DNA of 64,000 bases, taken from Bacillota bacterium (GTDB lineage: Bacteria; Bacillota; Clostridia; DSM-8532). Below are positions 33,501 to 41,211 of the stretch, piece after piece; the stretch's first letter is position 1, and each line of letters opens with the position of its first letter. Made by a program: the position numbers and the translations under genes. The stretch covers positions 62,001 to 126,000 of the forward strand of contig JAEZJF010000016.1 in the NCBI GenBank assembly GCA_023415825.1. Reading direction: 5' to 3'. Under the pieces are notes generated by a model, which was not told the DNA's origin, ran no database searches, and saw only the letters and a program-made list of their open reading frames with translations.

Positions 33501-33847
33501 TTGTAGGATGGTTCGGTGCTAATGGAGCAGATGTGAATAGCAGCAATGGTATTCTCATGACCGGTAACAAATCCGTTATTGCACGCTTCGAAGCAATCTC
33601 CCCTGAAGTGGTTGTGGAAGATGAAGAGGTTCCGCTGGGCAGCGATACAACAATCCCGCAAGGTGGCGATACAACAACCCCACAAGGCGATGAGGCGGAC
33701 GAAGAAGTTTTACTAGATGAAGCTGTACCCAAGGGTGATGCTGAGCTTCCAAAGACTGGCGGGCTTCCCCTTGAGCTTATGCTTGGTGCGGGCTTTGCTC
33801 TCACATCGGGTGGGTTATTCTTAAGAAGAAAACAAGAAAATAAATAA
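30527..33847 (+). CDS. LPXTG-anchored surface protein with ten Cys/His modules and Gly-rich bacterial repeats
   Basis: Large secreted protein of 1106 residues, start ATG 30527 set by GGGAGAGGTG. Residues 1-32 are a signal peptide. Residues about 62-248 hold ten tandem modules of the form C-x4-H-x-H-x(3-8)-C, a possible metal-binding array. Residues 302-733 are three near-identical 144-residue units, each a pair of InlB-B/Flg_new-type repeats (TLTAVPKTGFRFVQWNDG and ITATPDTGSTFDGW). After a unique region a last repeat (residues ~960-1030) leads into an acidic linker and a sorting signal: LPKTG near the end, a hydrophobic stretch and RRKQENK. It should be sortase-attached to the cell wall. Probably activated by the neighbouring SARP-like regulator. 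Confidence 0.9.
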   Translation: MKSGKTISFILMLTLLFSSSSAAIFATPGSSSTILTLDYNSEGGSVTASSDGLTFNKDVPTCPVDEHEHGDGTSCDLSVLACDRYHAHTPGDTSVGGCYDTCDITEHSHTSGSGGCYNESPICGINAHSHGTDVCHKELRCKKEEHEHDLFCCGWLPFIGWLCGKWEHTHDDDTCYTPCTIAAHTHIETCYNRNPVCGIEEHTHVVGEGGCKREGPVCEIPEHLEHTTAEGCYTCSKITHTHGDSCYDWPSTTVTASANTGYYIQSLSGTGNTEAFPDKATSYTTSSFKMNTDRTVSVVFAKLQYNVTGTSVDGSMGSVTGSKTVDYGSDATLTAVPKTGFRFVQWNDGDTSNPRTFTNITSDISHIAAFVALNQHAVTTGKMGTGTGEVSVSPSGPYYEGDGVTITATPDTGSTFDGWDGLTDKSNPYIVSNLNADITLTAIFAKLQYNVNGAPFDSSMGCVTGSATVDYGSDATLTAVPKVGFRFVQWNDGNTSNPRTFTNIQSDINHTATFVALSQYAIITNTTGSGVGTVSVSPKGPYYQGADVTITASAETGSRFDGWQEQPEALNPYIVDDLKADLTLTAVFTKLQYNVNGTPADSSMGSVTGSATVDYGTETTLTAVPNTGFRFVRWDDGNTSNPRTFTNIQSNINRTAIFEAIPQFTITTNTTGSGVGTVSVSPEGPYYQGTNATITASAYPGSHFVKWIEQPEALNPYIVNNLNENITLTAQFDLNPARFLEAAFNKDASAPGVENAWTITNPSAMDIEYEWFLNDIKGGTVTVPSGQSITLKTAVDQNPDILKIQWKNSYNDITASYATAKMFTYIEADAKNGNVKDDKGRTLNEIVSGSPVRTYYFEGTTVTLTPIANSGYRFVNGSWDINPKEDIRVTTSGAIATIYIEDSVRPTLARAAASAILSPEEGQPAWINGIHVKAGFELIPVTPTDPPSTPSNTYYSLNITVEGPGSVLPLSGSFMSGNLVVMTPKAGDGAQFVGWFGANGADVNSSNGILMTGNKSVIARFEAISPEVVVEDEEVPLGSDTTIPQGGDTTTPQGDEADEEVLLDEAVPKGDAELPKTGGLPLELMLGAGFALTSGGLFLRRKQENK
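31430..32725 (+). repeat. Three tandem 432-bp repeats inside the surface-protein gene
   Basis: Units begin at 31430, 31862 and 32294, each starting with a Lys-Leu-Gln-Tyr-Asn codon run and differing at scattered positions. Copy number may vary between strains by recombination. Confidence 0.85.
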
Positions 33848-33866
33848 TTAACCTAACAATCATGAA

Positions 33867-33903
33867 AAAGGGACTGATGAGCCAATAGCTTATCGGTCCC
33901 TTT
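33867..33903. terminator. Bidirectional terminator between the surface protein and the acyltransferase
   Basis: A 16-bp stem (AAAGGGACTGATGAGC with its complement, two G-U pairs) around CAATA, with T runs on both sides. Confidence 0.88.
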
Positions 33904-33936
33904 CATGTATGTACTGGACATATACTCCGCTTCTCA

Positions 33937-35841
33937 CTATTCCATCTCGTCCTGTGAAGGCTTACCGGCCAGATTAACCATTGCTTCATGGAGGTATTGC
34001 GTGATATGCTCTTTTTCTTCCCGGTAGGGAATGGCAGGGTTGAAGGTAATGCCCTTAGAGAATGTGAGGGTACGCTTCCGCTTATTTGCATAAACGCTAT
34101 AGAATGTAATGGCTCTGCCGGTTTTCTTGTAATAATCTCTGGCGATATTGACAAAGCCGCTAAAAAATTCGCCTACGCCTTCATGGACATAGCCCTCGGT
34201 CCTGAAGGGGTTTTCCGGGAAAAGGAGAATGTTGTCATCGGCCTCCAGGGCTTCTATACTCATTGTGATGCCTTTGAGAACATCCCTGCCGTCATTTCGG
34301 TAAACCGGAATGGGTTCCGTTGATTGCATGGCCCACGCAATAATAGGACCGAACAGCTTGCCGGCCCGGTCTCTTATGGGCTTTGGAAGCCACTTCATTC
34401 TGTCGAAGGTACCCTTCTGGATATGGCCGGCAATTTTGTCGTTATCAATCATTTCGTTAAGTATCCACGGCTTGATATAAAACGGAAAATTCAATATGGC
34501 TGCGATGGGACCGTATATTTGGGAATGGTTGCAGACAAATATTGAGGGAAAGGCTTTTGTATCAACATTTTTTTTACCGACAACTCTATGGTAGAAAAGG
34601 GGTTTAAGCAGTATCATCAGAAATCTGATTCCCAGCCTTTTTCTGTATTTAGCAATAAGAACAGCACGCAGTCTTTCTTCAAGAGATTTGTTGGTTTTAC
34701 CTTCTTTTTTAAGCGAAATATACTTTTTGAGCTTCTGCTCATAAAGCCCTGTAAGGGGTTGTTTCACAGCAGCTAAAACACCAAAGACTAGAAATGCCGC
34801 AGGCAGCAGAGTGAGGCCGTATTTACCCAGGACAAAAAGGGTTCCTTTGCTTTTGTAAGGGTTTAGCTCAGTAAAGAAAGTCAAAAATCCAATAATGACC
34901 AATATGGTAAATCGTGAGTAAAAGGTACTTAAGTGATCTATGAGAGCCTTTAGGATTTGGAATTTGCGAGGGGTAAATCCCTTGATACCTAATGTACCGA
35001 TAATTTGCATATCACTTTCCATTGAGATGGCAATGGAAGCAAGAGCGGTGATGCTGATGCAAAGTATCAAATATGCCAGATAAAAATAGAAGCCGTTCAG
35101 CTTGTCATAATTTTCATGTAATTTATAATTAACCAAAATCCAACTAGTTGCAAAGATAATAAAGACAGTATTTTTTCCAAGCTCAAGAAGGCGTTTCTTC
35201 CGAAGAAGCAGCTTTGAGATGCCGGCCGCCAATGAATATAGAGTGGTTAATACGGCTATATCGGCCATAAGCGGCCAAAAGCCCTCAAAGGGCAGGTATG
35301 GAATATAGCAAATCGTAAAAAGGATGGATGTTTCGAATGCTACCTTTGTATTGGCGGTCATGAGCCAATAAAATTTATATGAGTGGACATTCATCATATG
35401 GCTGATTTCCTCGGGTGTACAATCTGGTTCATCTTCGAAAGATTCAACATATTTATCCTGCACTCGCAATAAGCCGTTCCCTCGTAAAAAATAAAAGCCG
35501 ACAAATTGTAAGGCTACAAACAGTATCACCAACAGTGCGCCCTTGTCCTTGACCAAAAAAGGATAAAGAATGAGCAGACACAGCATAATCACTAATATAA
35601 AGGGTATACAGCGAATATATTTTTTTCTTTCGTGTCCGGGAAGTATGGATTCACTTTGTTTGCCTAAGATATCGAGATATAACAGCACAAGCTGTCCGCA
35701 TATGAAAAGGGAGCCGCCAAAAAAAGGATTAGCAAGGAGTTTTTCAGAAAGGATTATGGCAAAAAAGAATCCAATGATTCTAACCAGCCGCTCAAGGAAA
35801 GCGGGAAATATTCGTGTTTTCTTGGTTTTATCGATTTTCAT
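33937..35841 (-). CDS. Polytopic membrane protein with C-terminal PlsC-like acyltransferase domain
   Basis: Start ATG 35841 follows AGGACTTTGC (a longer frame begins with TTG 35856); about 634 residues. The first 340 residues have about ten hydrophobic helices. The remainder resembles a glycerol-phosphate acyltransferase domain: FVCNHSQIYGP at the place of the NHxxxxD motif and LLFPENPFRTEG at the place of FPEGTRS. The Asp of the His-x4-Asp pair is missing, so it may be inactive, use another residue or transfer a different group. No function is claimed beyond lipid- or envelope-related acyl transfer. It is monocistronic. Confidence 0.7.
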   Translation of the reverse strand: MKIDKTKKTRIFPAFLERLVRIIGFFFAIILSEKLLANPFFGGSLFICGQLVLLYLDILGKQSESILPGHERKKYIRCIPFILVIMLCLLILYPFLVKDKGALLVILFVALQFVGFYFLRGNGLLRVQDKYVESFEDEPDCTPEEISHMMNVHSYKFYWLMTANTKVAFETSILFTICYIPYLPFEGFWPLMADIAVLTTLYSLAAGISKLLLRKKRLLELGKNTVFIIFATSWILVNYKLHENYDKLNGFYFYLAYLILCISITALASIAISMESDMQIIGTLGIKGFTPRKFQILKALIDHLSTFYSRFTILVIIGFLTFFTELNPYKSKGTLFVLGKYGLTLLPAAFLVFGVLAAVKQPLTGLYEQKLKKYISLKKEGKTNKSLEERLRAVLIAKYRKRLGIRFLMILLKPLFYHRVVGKKNVDTKAFPSIFVCNHSQIYGPIAAILNFPFYIKPWILNEMIDNDKIAGHIQKGTFDRMKWLPKPIRDRAGKLFGPIIAWAMQSTEPIPVYRNDGRDVLKGITMSIEALEADDNILLFPENPFRTEGYVHEGVGEFFSGFVNIARDYYKKTGRAITFYSVYANKRKRTLTFSKGITFNPAIPYREEKEHITQYLHEAMVNLAGKPSQDEME

Positions 35842-35975
35842 GCAAAGTCCTGTCAAAAAAATCCCCCTACTAATACAATAACTAAAAACGACATCATATT
35901 TATTTAATAAAAGATATGTCTATCTATTACCATAAAAAGGTTTGCCGTAATTATAAAATTAAAATCATAGCCTGC

Positions 35976-36005
35976 TTGACAATATAAAAGTTCCGGTGAT
36001 AAAAT
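35976..36005 (+). promoter_or_regulatory. Promoter of the str cluster
   Basis: TTGACA at 35976-35981, 18 bases, TAAAAT at 36000-36005. It precedes the L7Ae-like gene. Confidence 0.75.
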
Positions 36006-36083
36006 AATTGAGCGTGCGAACGTATCAGTTTGCATGTTTTTGTGTTGTCTAATAAGCATAACACAAGCTTTGGAGGATTAGTA

Positions 36084-36329
36084 GTGTTAGAGTTGCTGAA
36101 AAGAAAAGAGAAGGTTGTAGGGATTAAGCAGACCAAAAAAGCTGCCGAGCAAGACAAGCTGGAAGCAGTGTTCATCGCCTATGATGCTGATCAGAGAGTA
36201 GTAGGGCAGCTTAAGCAGCTATGTGAAGAAAAGAAGATCAGTATCTGTACGACCGAGTCAATGAAACAGCTTGGCAAGGCGGCAGGAATTGATGTGGGTG
36301 CCTCTATTATAGGTATTACAAAAACTTAA
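36084..36329 (+). CDS. L7Ae-family RNA-binding protein (YbxF-like)
   Basis: Small RNA-binding protein; relatives recognise kink-turn motifs. GTG 36084 is chosen for TTGGAGG upstream, giving 81 residues, as expected for YbxF. Recognisable are TKKAAEQDKLEAVFIAYDAD and the C-terminal QLGKAAGIDVGASIIGI. In Firmicutes this gene sits between rpoC and rpsL; here rpoBC is not upstream, so the str cluster has been separated from the rpo genes. Confidence 0.9.
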   Translation: MLELLKRKEKVVGIKQTKKAAEQDKLEAVFIAYDADQRVVGQLKQLCEEKKISICTTESMKQLGKAAGIDVGASIIGITKT

Positions 36330-36386
36330 GCAATTAGCGTGTAAACGTTAATTTATAAAATTAACAATGAGGAGGTGAATCAAAGG

Positions 36387-36803
36387 ATGCCAACCTTTAA
36401 CCAGTTGGTCAGAAAGAGCAGAGAAAAAGTTTTATACAAATCTACTTCTCCTGCCCTTCAAACAGGTATGAACTCCCTGAAGAAGAAGCCCATCGACTTA
36501 AGCTCCCCCCAGAAGAGAGGAACTTGTACAGTGGTTAAGACAACCACACCTAAGAAGCCAAATTCCGCTCTCCGTAAAGTAGCGAGAGTCCGCTTGTCTA
36601 ACGGTGTTGAAGTTACCGCTTACATTCCCGGTATCGGCCATAATCTGCAGGAACACAGTGTTGTTCTAATCAGAGGCGGTCGTGTCAAGGATCTTCCTGG
36701 TGTAAGATACCACATTATCCGTGGTACATTGGACACAGCAGGTGTTGCCAACCGTAAGCAGGGCCGTTCCAAGTATGGCGCCAAACGCGCTAAGAAAAAG
36801 TAA
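36387..36803 (+). CDS. rpsL: 30S ribosomal protein S12
   Basis: Decoding-centre protein, 138 residues from ATG 36387 (GGAGGTGA upstream; MPTFNQLVRKSREK is the usual start). The conserved loops TTTPKKPNSALRKVARV and GRVKDLPGVRYHIIRG contain the streptomycin-related lysines in wild-type form. First ribosomal gene of the str cluster. Confidence 0.98.
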   Translation: MPTFNQLVRKSREKVLYKSTSPALQTGMNSLKKKPIDLSSPQKRGTCTVVKTTTPKKPNSALRKVARVRLSNGVEVTAYIPGIGHNLQEHSVVLIRGGRVKDLPGVRYHIIRGTLDTAGVANRKQGRSKYGAKRAKKK

Positions 36804-36910
36804 GGTTTTCACTTTAGAGAATCTACTGTTTCATTGACCAAAAGCTTAACAGGACGAATCGACGTGCCAGACGTTGTTATCATAGAGATTTTAACGTTTT
36901 GCGCTGACGA

Positions 36911-36960
36911 GCCCGAAAAAATTGGGCCGAGTACCTGTGATACCGGGTAAAATACCCGTA
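36911..36960 (+). promoter_or_regulatory. Structured rpsL-rpsG spacer, possible S7 control site
   Basis: The 183-base spacer contains GCCC/GGGC (36911-36927) and CGGGTA/TACCCG (36944-36958) hairpins just before the rpsG ribosome binding site. Spacers of this length are unusual here; in E. coli the equivalent spacer binds S7. The rest of 36804-36986 shows nothing recognisable. Confidence 0.4.
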
Positions 36961-36986
36961 GTTATCATGCAAAGGAGGGAAGAATA

Positions 36987-37457
36987 GTGCCAAGAAGAGG
37001 ACATGTACCTAAGAGAGACGTACTTGCCGATCCAATATATAATGATAAGACTGTTTCAAGGCTTATCAACAGTGTTATGTTAGACGGTAAGAAGGGTGTT
37101 TCACAAAGAATTGTTTATGACGCTTTCGATATCATCAAGGAGAAGACTGGAAAGAATCCCCTTGAGGTTTTTGAGCTGGCCATGAACAATATTATGCCCG
37201 TACTCGAAGTTAAAGCTAGAAGAGTGGGCGGTGCAACCTATCAGGTTCCAATGGAAGTCAGACCCGAAAGAAGGCAAGCTTTGGGTCTTCGCTGGCTGAC
37301 AGGCTATGCGAAGAAGAGAAGCGAGCGCACCATGAAGGAAAGACTTGCCGGTGAAATTATGGATGCAACCAACAACCTTGGTAGTGCTGTCAAGAAGAAG
37401 GAAGATACGCACAAGATGGCAGAAGCTAACAAGGCATTTTCACACTACAGGTGGTAA
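36987..37457 (+). CDS. rpsG: 30S ribosomal protein S7
   Basis: Primary 16S-binding protein of the small-subunit head, 156 residues, normal length. Starts at GTG 36987 (AAGGAGGG upstream) with MPRRGHVPKRDVLADPIYND. The segment GGATYQVPMEVRPERRQALG and the C-terminal AFSHYRW are typical. Forms the str cluster with fusA, 48 bases downstream. Confidence 0.98.
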   Translation: MPRRGHVPKRDVLADPIYNDKTVSRLINSVMLDGKKGVSQRIVYDAFDIIKEKTGKNPLEVFELAMNNIMPVLEVKARRVGGATYQVPMEVRPERRQALGLRWLTGYAKKRSERTMKERLAGEIMDATNNLGSAVKKKEDTHKMAEANKAFSHYRW

Positions 37458-37505
37458 TATTAATCGCAGCAAACATTGCAGCATTACATCGAAAGGAGGG
37501 TATCG

Positions 37506-39587
37506 ATGCCCAGAGAATTCACCCTGGAGAATACAAGAAACATCGGTATTATGGCACACATCGACGCAGGTAAAACAACCACCACTGAGAGAATTTTGTT
37601 CTATACTGGTCGTACACACAAAATCGGCGAAACCCATGAAGGTTCAGCTACCATGGACTGGATGGAGCAAGAGCAGGAGAGAGGCATTACCATTACTTCT
37701 GCAGCAACAACCGCTCAGTGGAAGCATTGCCGAGTCAATATAATTGACACGCCTGGACATGTTGACTTCACTGTTGAAGTAGAACGTTCCCTGCGTGTAC
37801 TTGATGGTTCAGTCACACTCTTCTGTGCGAAGGGCGGGGTTGAGCCCCAGTCAGAAACCGTTTGGAGACAAGCTGATAAATATGGAGTTCCGCGTATTGC
37901 CTATGTCAATAAAATGGACATTATGGGAGCAGACTTTTTCCGCTGTGTCCAAATGATGAAAGACAGACTGCATGCAAATGCAGTTCCCATTCAGCTACCC
38001 ATTGGTAAGGAAGATCATTTTAAAGGTATTATCGACCTTGTAAAAATGAAGGCTGAGATGTACAAGGATGATCTTGGAAAGATCATTGAAGAAGTTGATA
38101 TTCCTGAGGATCTGAAAGATCTATCGGAAGAGTATCGCTTTAAGATGGTTGAAGCTGTTGCCGAGCTGGATGAAGAGCTATTAGACAAGTACCTTGGTGG
38201 TGAGGAGCTTTCTGTTGACGAGCTTAAAACTGGTATTAGAAATGCCACGATAGCAAACAAGATCGTTCCTGTGACATGTGGCTCATCCTACAGAAACAAA
38301 GGCGTTCAGATGCTTTTGGATTGTGTAGTGGACTACATGCCATCACCCCTTGATATTCCTGATATAAAGGGAATTTTGATAGACTCAGATGAAGAGGATT
38401 CAAGACCAACTTCTGACAATGCACCATTCGCAGCGTTGGCCTTCAAGATTATGACCGATCCTTTTGTTGGTCGTCTCTCATTTTTCCGCGTGTACTCGGG
38501 AACACTGGATTCCGGTTCCTATGTTCTTAATTCTACAAAGAATAAGCGCGAGAGAATCGGCCGTATTCTTCAGATGCATGCCAACGATCGTAAGGATATC
38601 GAAAAGGTTTACGCAGGAGATATAGCCGCTGCTGTGGGTCTTAAGAACACCACGACCGGTGATACCCTCTGTGATGAGGAGCATCCCATTATTTTAGAGT
38701 CCATGGAATTCCCCGAGCCTGTTATCGACGTAGCCATCGAGCCAAAGACAAAGGCAGGTCAGGAAAAAATGGGTGTTGCGCTCCAGAAGCTTGCAGAGGA
38801 AGATCCTACCTTCCGCGTACGGACTGATCAGGAAACAGGCCAGACCATTATTGCCGGTATGGGAGAGCTTCACCTTGAAATCATCGTTGATCGTATGTTA
38901 AGAGAGTTTAAGGTTGAAGCCAATGTAGGTAAGCCTCAGGTAACCTATAAAGAAACAATACGCAAAGCTGTTAAGGCTGAGGGTAAATTCGTGCGTCAAT
39001 CCGGTGGTAAAGGTCAGTATGGCCACTGCGTGATTGAGCTTGAGCCTCTTGAAGCCGGAAAGGGCTATGAATTCGTTAACAAAATTGTGGGCGGCGTGGT
39101 TCCCAAGGAATACGTGCCTGCTATTGACAACGGTATTCGTGATGCAATGAACAGCGGCGTAGTTGCAGGCTATCAGGTGCTTGATGTCAAGGTAACCTTG
39201 GTTGATGGTTCCTACCATGAAGTCGACTCTTCTGAAATGGCCTTTAAGGTTGCAGGCTCCATGGCCTTCAAGGAAGCTATGAGAAAGGCTGATCCTGTGC
39301 TTCTTGAGCCAATCATGAAAGTTGACGTTACCACCCCGGACGATTACATGGGAGATGTTATGGGTGACCTTAACTCCCGCCGTGGACGAATCGAAGGTAT
39401 GGATGCCATTGCAGGTGCGCAGAACATTCATGCACATGTTCCGCTTTCGGAAATGTTTGGATACGCTACAGACCTCCGTTCCAGTACACAAGGACGTGCG
39501 GTTTATGCGATGTCCCCATCACATTATGAAGCAGTTCCGAAAAGTGTTCAGGAACAAATTGCTGAGGGCAGAAAGCCAAAGGCATAA
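37506..39587 (+). CDS. fusA: Elongation factor G
   Basis: Translocation GTPase, 693 residues from ATG 37506 (AAAGGAGGG upstream; the longer frame to 37476 is rejected). G1 AHIDAGKTTTTERILF, G2 RGITITSAA, G3 DTPGHVDFT, G4 NKMD and the domain III-V parts (GGKGQYGHCVIELEP) are present. It ends about 80 bases before tuf. Confidence 0.99.
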   Translation: MPREFTLENTRNIGIMAHIDAGKTTTTERILFYTGRTHKIGETHEGSATMDWMEQEQERGITITSAATTAQWKHCRVNIIDTPGHVDFTVEVERSLRVLDGSVTLFCAKGGVEPQSETVWRQADKYGVPRIAYVNKMDIMGADFFRCVQMMKDRLHANAVPIQLPIGKEDHFKGIIDLVKMKAEMYKDDLGKIIEEVDIPEDLKDLSEEYRFKMVEAVAELDEELLDKYLGGEELSVDELKTGIRNATIANKIVPVTCGSSYRNKGVQMLLDCVVDYMPSPLDIPDIKGILIDSDEEDSRPTSDNAPFAALAFKIMTDPFVGRLSFFRVYSGTLDSGSYVLNSTKNKRERIGRILQMHANDRKDIEKVYAGDIAAAVGLKNTTTGDTLCDEEHPIILESMEFPEPVIDVAIEPKTKAGQEKMGVALQKLAEEDPTFRVRTDQETGQTIIAGMGELHLEIIVDRMLREFKVEANVGKPQVTYKETIRKAVKAEGKFVRQSGGKGQYGHCVIELEPLEAGKGYEFVNKIVGGVVPKEYVPAIDNGIRDAMNSGVVAGYQVLDVKVTLVDGSYHEVDSSEMAFKVAGSMAFKEAMRKADPVLLEPIMKVDVTTPDDYMGDVMGDLNSRRGRIEGMDAIAGAQNIHAHVPLSEMFGYATDLRSSTQGRAVYAMSPSHYEAVPKSVQEQIAEGRKPKA

Positions 39588-39600
39588 AAACGCATCTCTA

Positions 39601-39629
39601 TTGCTTTAATTTATTAATAATTGTATAAT
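39601..39629 (+). promoter_or_regulatory. Internal promoter for tuf
   Basis: TTGCTT at 39601-39606, 17 bases, TATAAT at 39624-39629, so tuf can be transcribed separately from fusA. Confidence 0.65.
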
Positions 39630-39651
39630 TTTGAATCATCAGTGATTCAAA
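39630..39651 (+). promoter_or_regulatory. Perfect 9-bp stem-loop at the tuf transcript start
   Basis: TTTGAATCA and TGATTCAAA flank TCAG. It may act as a 5' stabiliser of the tuf mRNA or as an operator overlapping the start site. The tuf ribosome binding site (GAAGGAGG) follows directly. Confidence 0.55.
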
Positions 39652-39670
39652 TGAAGGAGGTTTATTCGAA

Positions 39671-40876
39671 ATGGCAAAAGCTAAATTTGAACGTAACAAG
39701 CCCCACGTAAACATTGGTACAATTGGTCACGTAGACCATGGTAAGACTTCTCTTACCGCTTCGATCACAAAGGTTCTTGCTTTGGCTGATACCAGCATCG
39801 TAGTAAAAGCATACGATCAAATTGACTCTGCTCCCGAAGAAAAAGCAAGAGGTATTACCATTAATACCGCTCACGTTGAGTATGAGACAAAAAATCGCCA
39901 CTATGCTCACGTTGACTGCCCTGGCCACGCTGACTATGTTAAGAACATGATCACTGGTGCGGCTCAGATGGACGGCGCTATTCTTGTTGTTTCAGCAGCT
40001 GACGGCCCCATGCCTCAGACACGTGAACACATCCTTCTTTCCCGTCAGGTTGGTGTTCCGAGTATCGTTGTATTCCTGAATAAGTGCGACATGGTTGACG
40101 ATGAAGAACTCATCGAGCTCGTTGAAATGGAACTCAGAGAGCTTCTCAATCAGTACGAATTCCCTGGTGATGATACTCCTTTCATTAGAGGTTCTGCACT
40201 GGATGTTCTTGAATGCGATTCCAAGGATCAAAACCATCCTAAGTATGCTTGCATTCTTGAGCTTATGAAGGCTGTTGACGAGTACATTCCTACTCCTGCT
40301 CGTCCTACCGATCTGCCTTTCTTGATGCCTGTTGAGGACGTCTTCACCATTACCGGTCGTGGTACTGTTGCTACAGGTAGAGTTGAGAGAGGAACCATTA
40401 AGGTTGGCGAAGAAGTTGAAATCGTTGGTTTGATGGATGCTCCCAAGAAGACAACCGTTACCGGCGTTGAAATGTTCCGTAAGCTCCTTGATCAGGCAGT
40501 TGCAGGTGACAACATCGGTGCTCTTCTTCGTGGTGTTCAAAGAGCAGATATCGAAAGAGGACAGGTTCTTGCTAAGCCCGGATCCATTACTCCTCACACC
40601 AAATTCACCGCTCAGGTTTACGTTTTGACAGCCTCAGAAGGTGGCCGTTCAAAGCCCTTCTTCTCCGGTTACAGACCTCAGTTCTATTTCAGAACCACAG
40701 ACGTTACCGGCAACATTAAGCTTCCTGAAGGCGTAGAAATGTGTATGCCTGGTGACCACGTTACCATGGAGATCGAGCTTATTACTCCTATCGCTATGGA
40801 AAAGGGTCTGAGACTTGCTATCCGTGAAGGCGGCAGAACCGTTGGTTCAGGTGCTGTTGTCGATGTTCTTAAATAA
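39671..40876 (+). CDS. tuf: Elongation factor Tu
   Basis: Delivers aminoacyl-tRNA to the ribosome. The 401-residue protein has G1 GHVDHGKTS, switch I RGITINTAHVEYE, G3 DCPGHADYVKNM, G4 NKCD, and the three domains end to end with TVGSGAVVDVLK at the C-terminus. The last gene of the str cluster, with its own promoter and a following terminator. Confidence 0.99.
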   Translation: MAKAKFERNKPHVNIGTIGHVDHGKTSLTASITKVLALADTSIVVKAYDQIDSAPEEKARGITINTAHVEYETKNRHYAHVDCPGHADYVKNMITGAAQMDGAILVVSAADGPMPQTREHILLSRQVGVPSIVVFLNKCDMVDDEELIELVEMELRELLNQYEFPGDDTPFIRGSALDVLECDSKDQNHPKYACILELMKAVDEYIPTPARPTDLPFLMPVEDVFTITGRGTVATGRVERGTIKVGEEVEIVGLMDAPKKTTVTGVEMFRKLLDQAVAGDNIGALLRGVQRADIERGQVLAKPGSITPHTKFTAQVYVLTASEGGRSKPFFSGYRPQFYFRTTDVTGNIKLPEGVEMCMPGDHVTMEIELITPIAMEKGLRLAIREGGRTVGSGAVVDVLK

Positions 40877-40894
40877 TCAAGGCTAACAAGCTTT

Positions 40895-40931
40895 AAAAAG
40901 GATTTTCTCGCTATGAGGAAATCCTTTTTTT
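40895..40931 (+). terminator. Terminator of the str cluster
   Basis: AAAAAGGATTT pairs with AAATCCTTTTT with CTC/GAG inside; seven T residues follow. The stretch 40932-41211 then holds only the lon promoter. Confidence 0.93.
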
Positions 40932-41130
40932 ATCTTCTAGACCCTCACCAATTTATGGAGTAAAATAGTTTTGGATGAATTTGTCCTTTTATTGCCGTCT
41001 TTCTAAAAAGCCCTTAATAGAAGGCTTTGAGAGTATCGTATCCCAATAAAACGCCCAATTCTCTTGCTTGTCCCATAAGTGTTATATTATAGAATAATTT
41101 ACTGACAATGATAATTGGTAAAAGAAACAT

Positions 41131-41159
41131 TTGAAAAGGTTTATTTACGCCCGTATAAT
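41131..41159 (+). promoter_or_regulatory. Promoter of lon
   Basis: TTGAAA at 41131-41136, 17 bases, TATAAT at 41154-41159. Confidence 0.75.
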
Positions 41160-41211
41160 AATACTTGCCGTTAACACTAGAGGCCTTACGGGTATGAAAG
41201 GATGATAAAAC

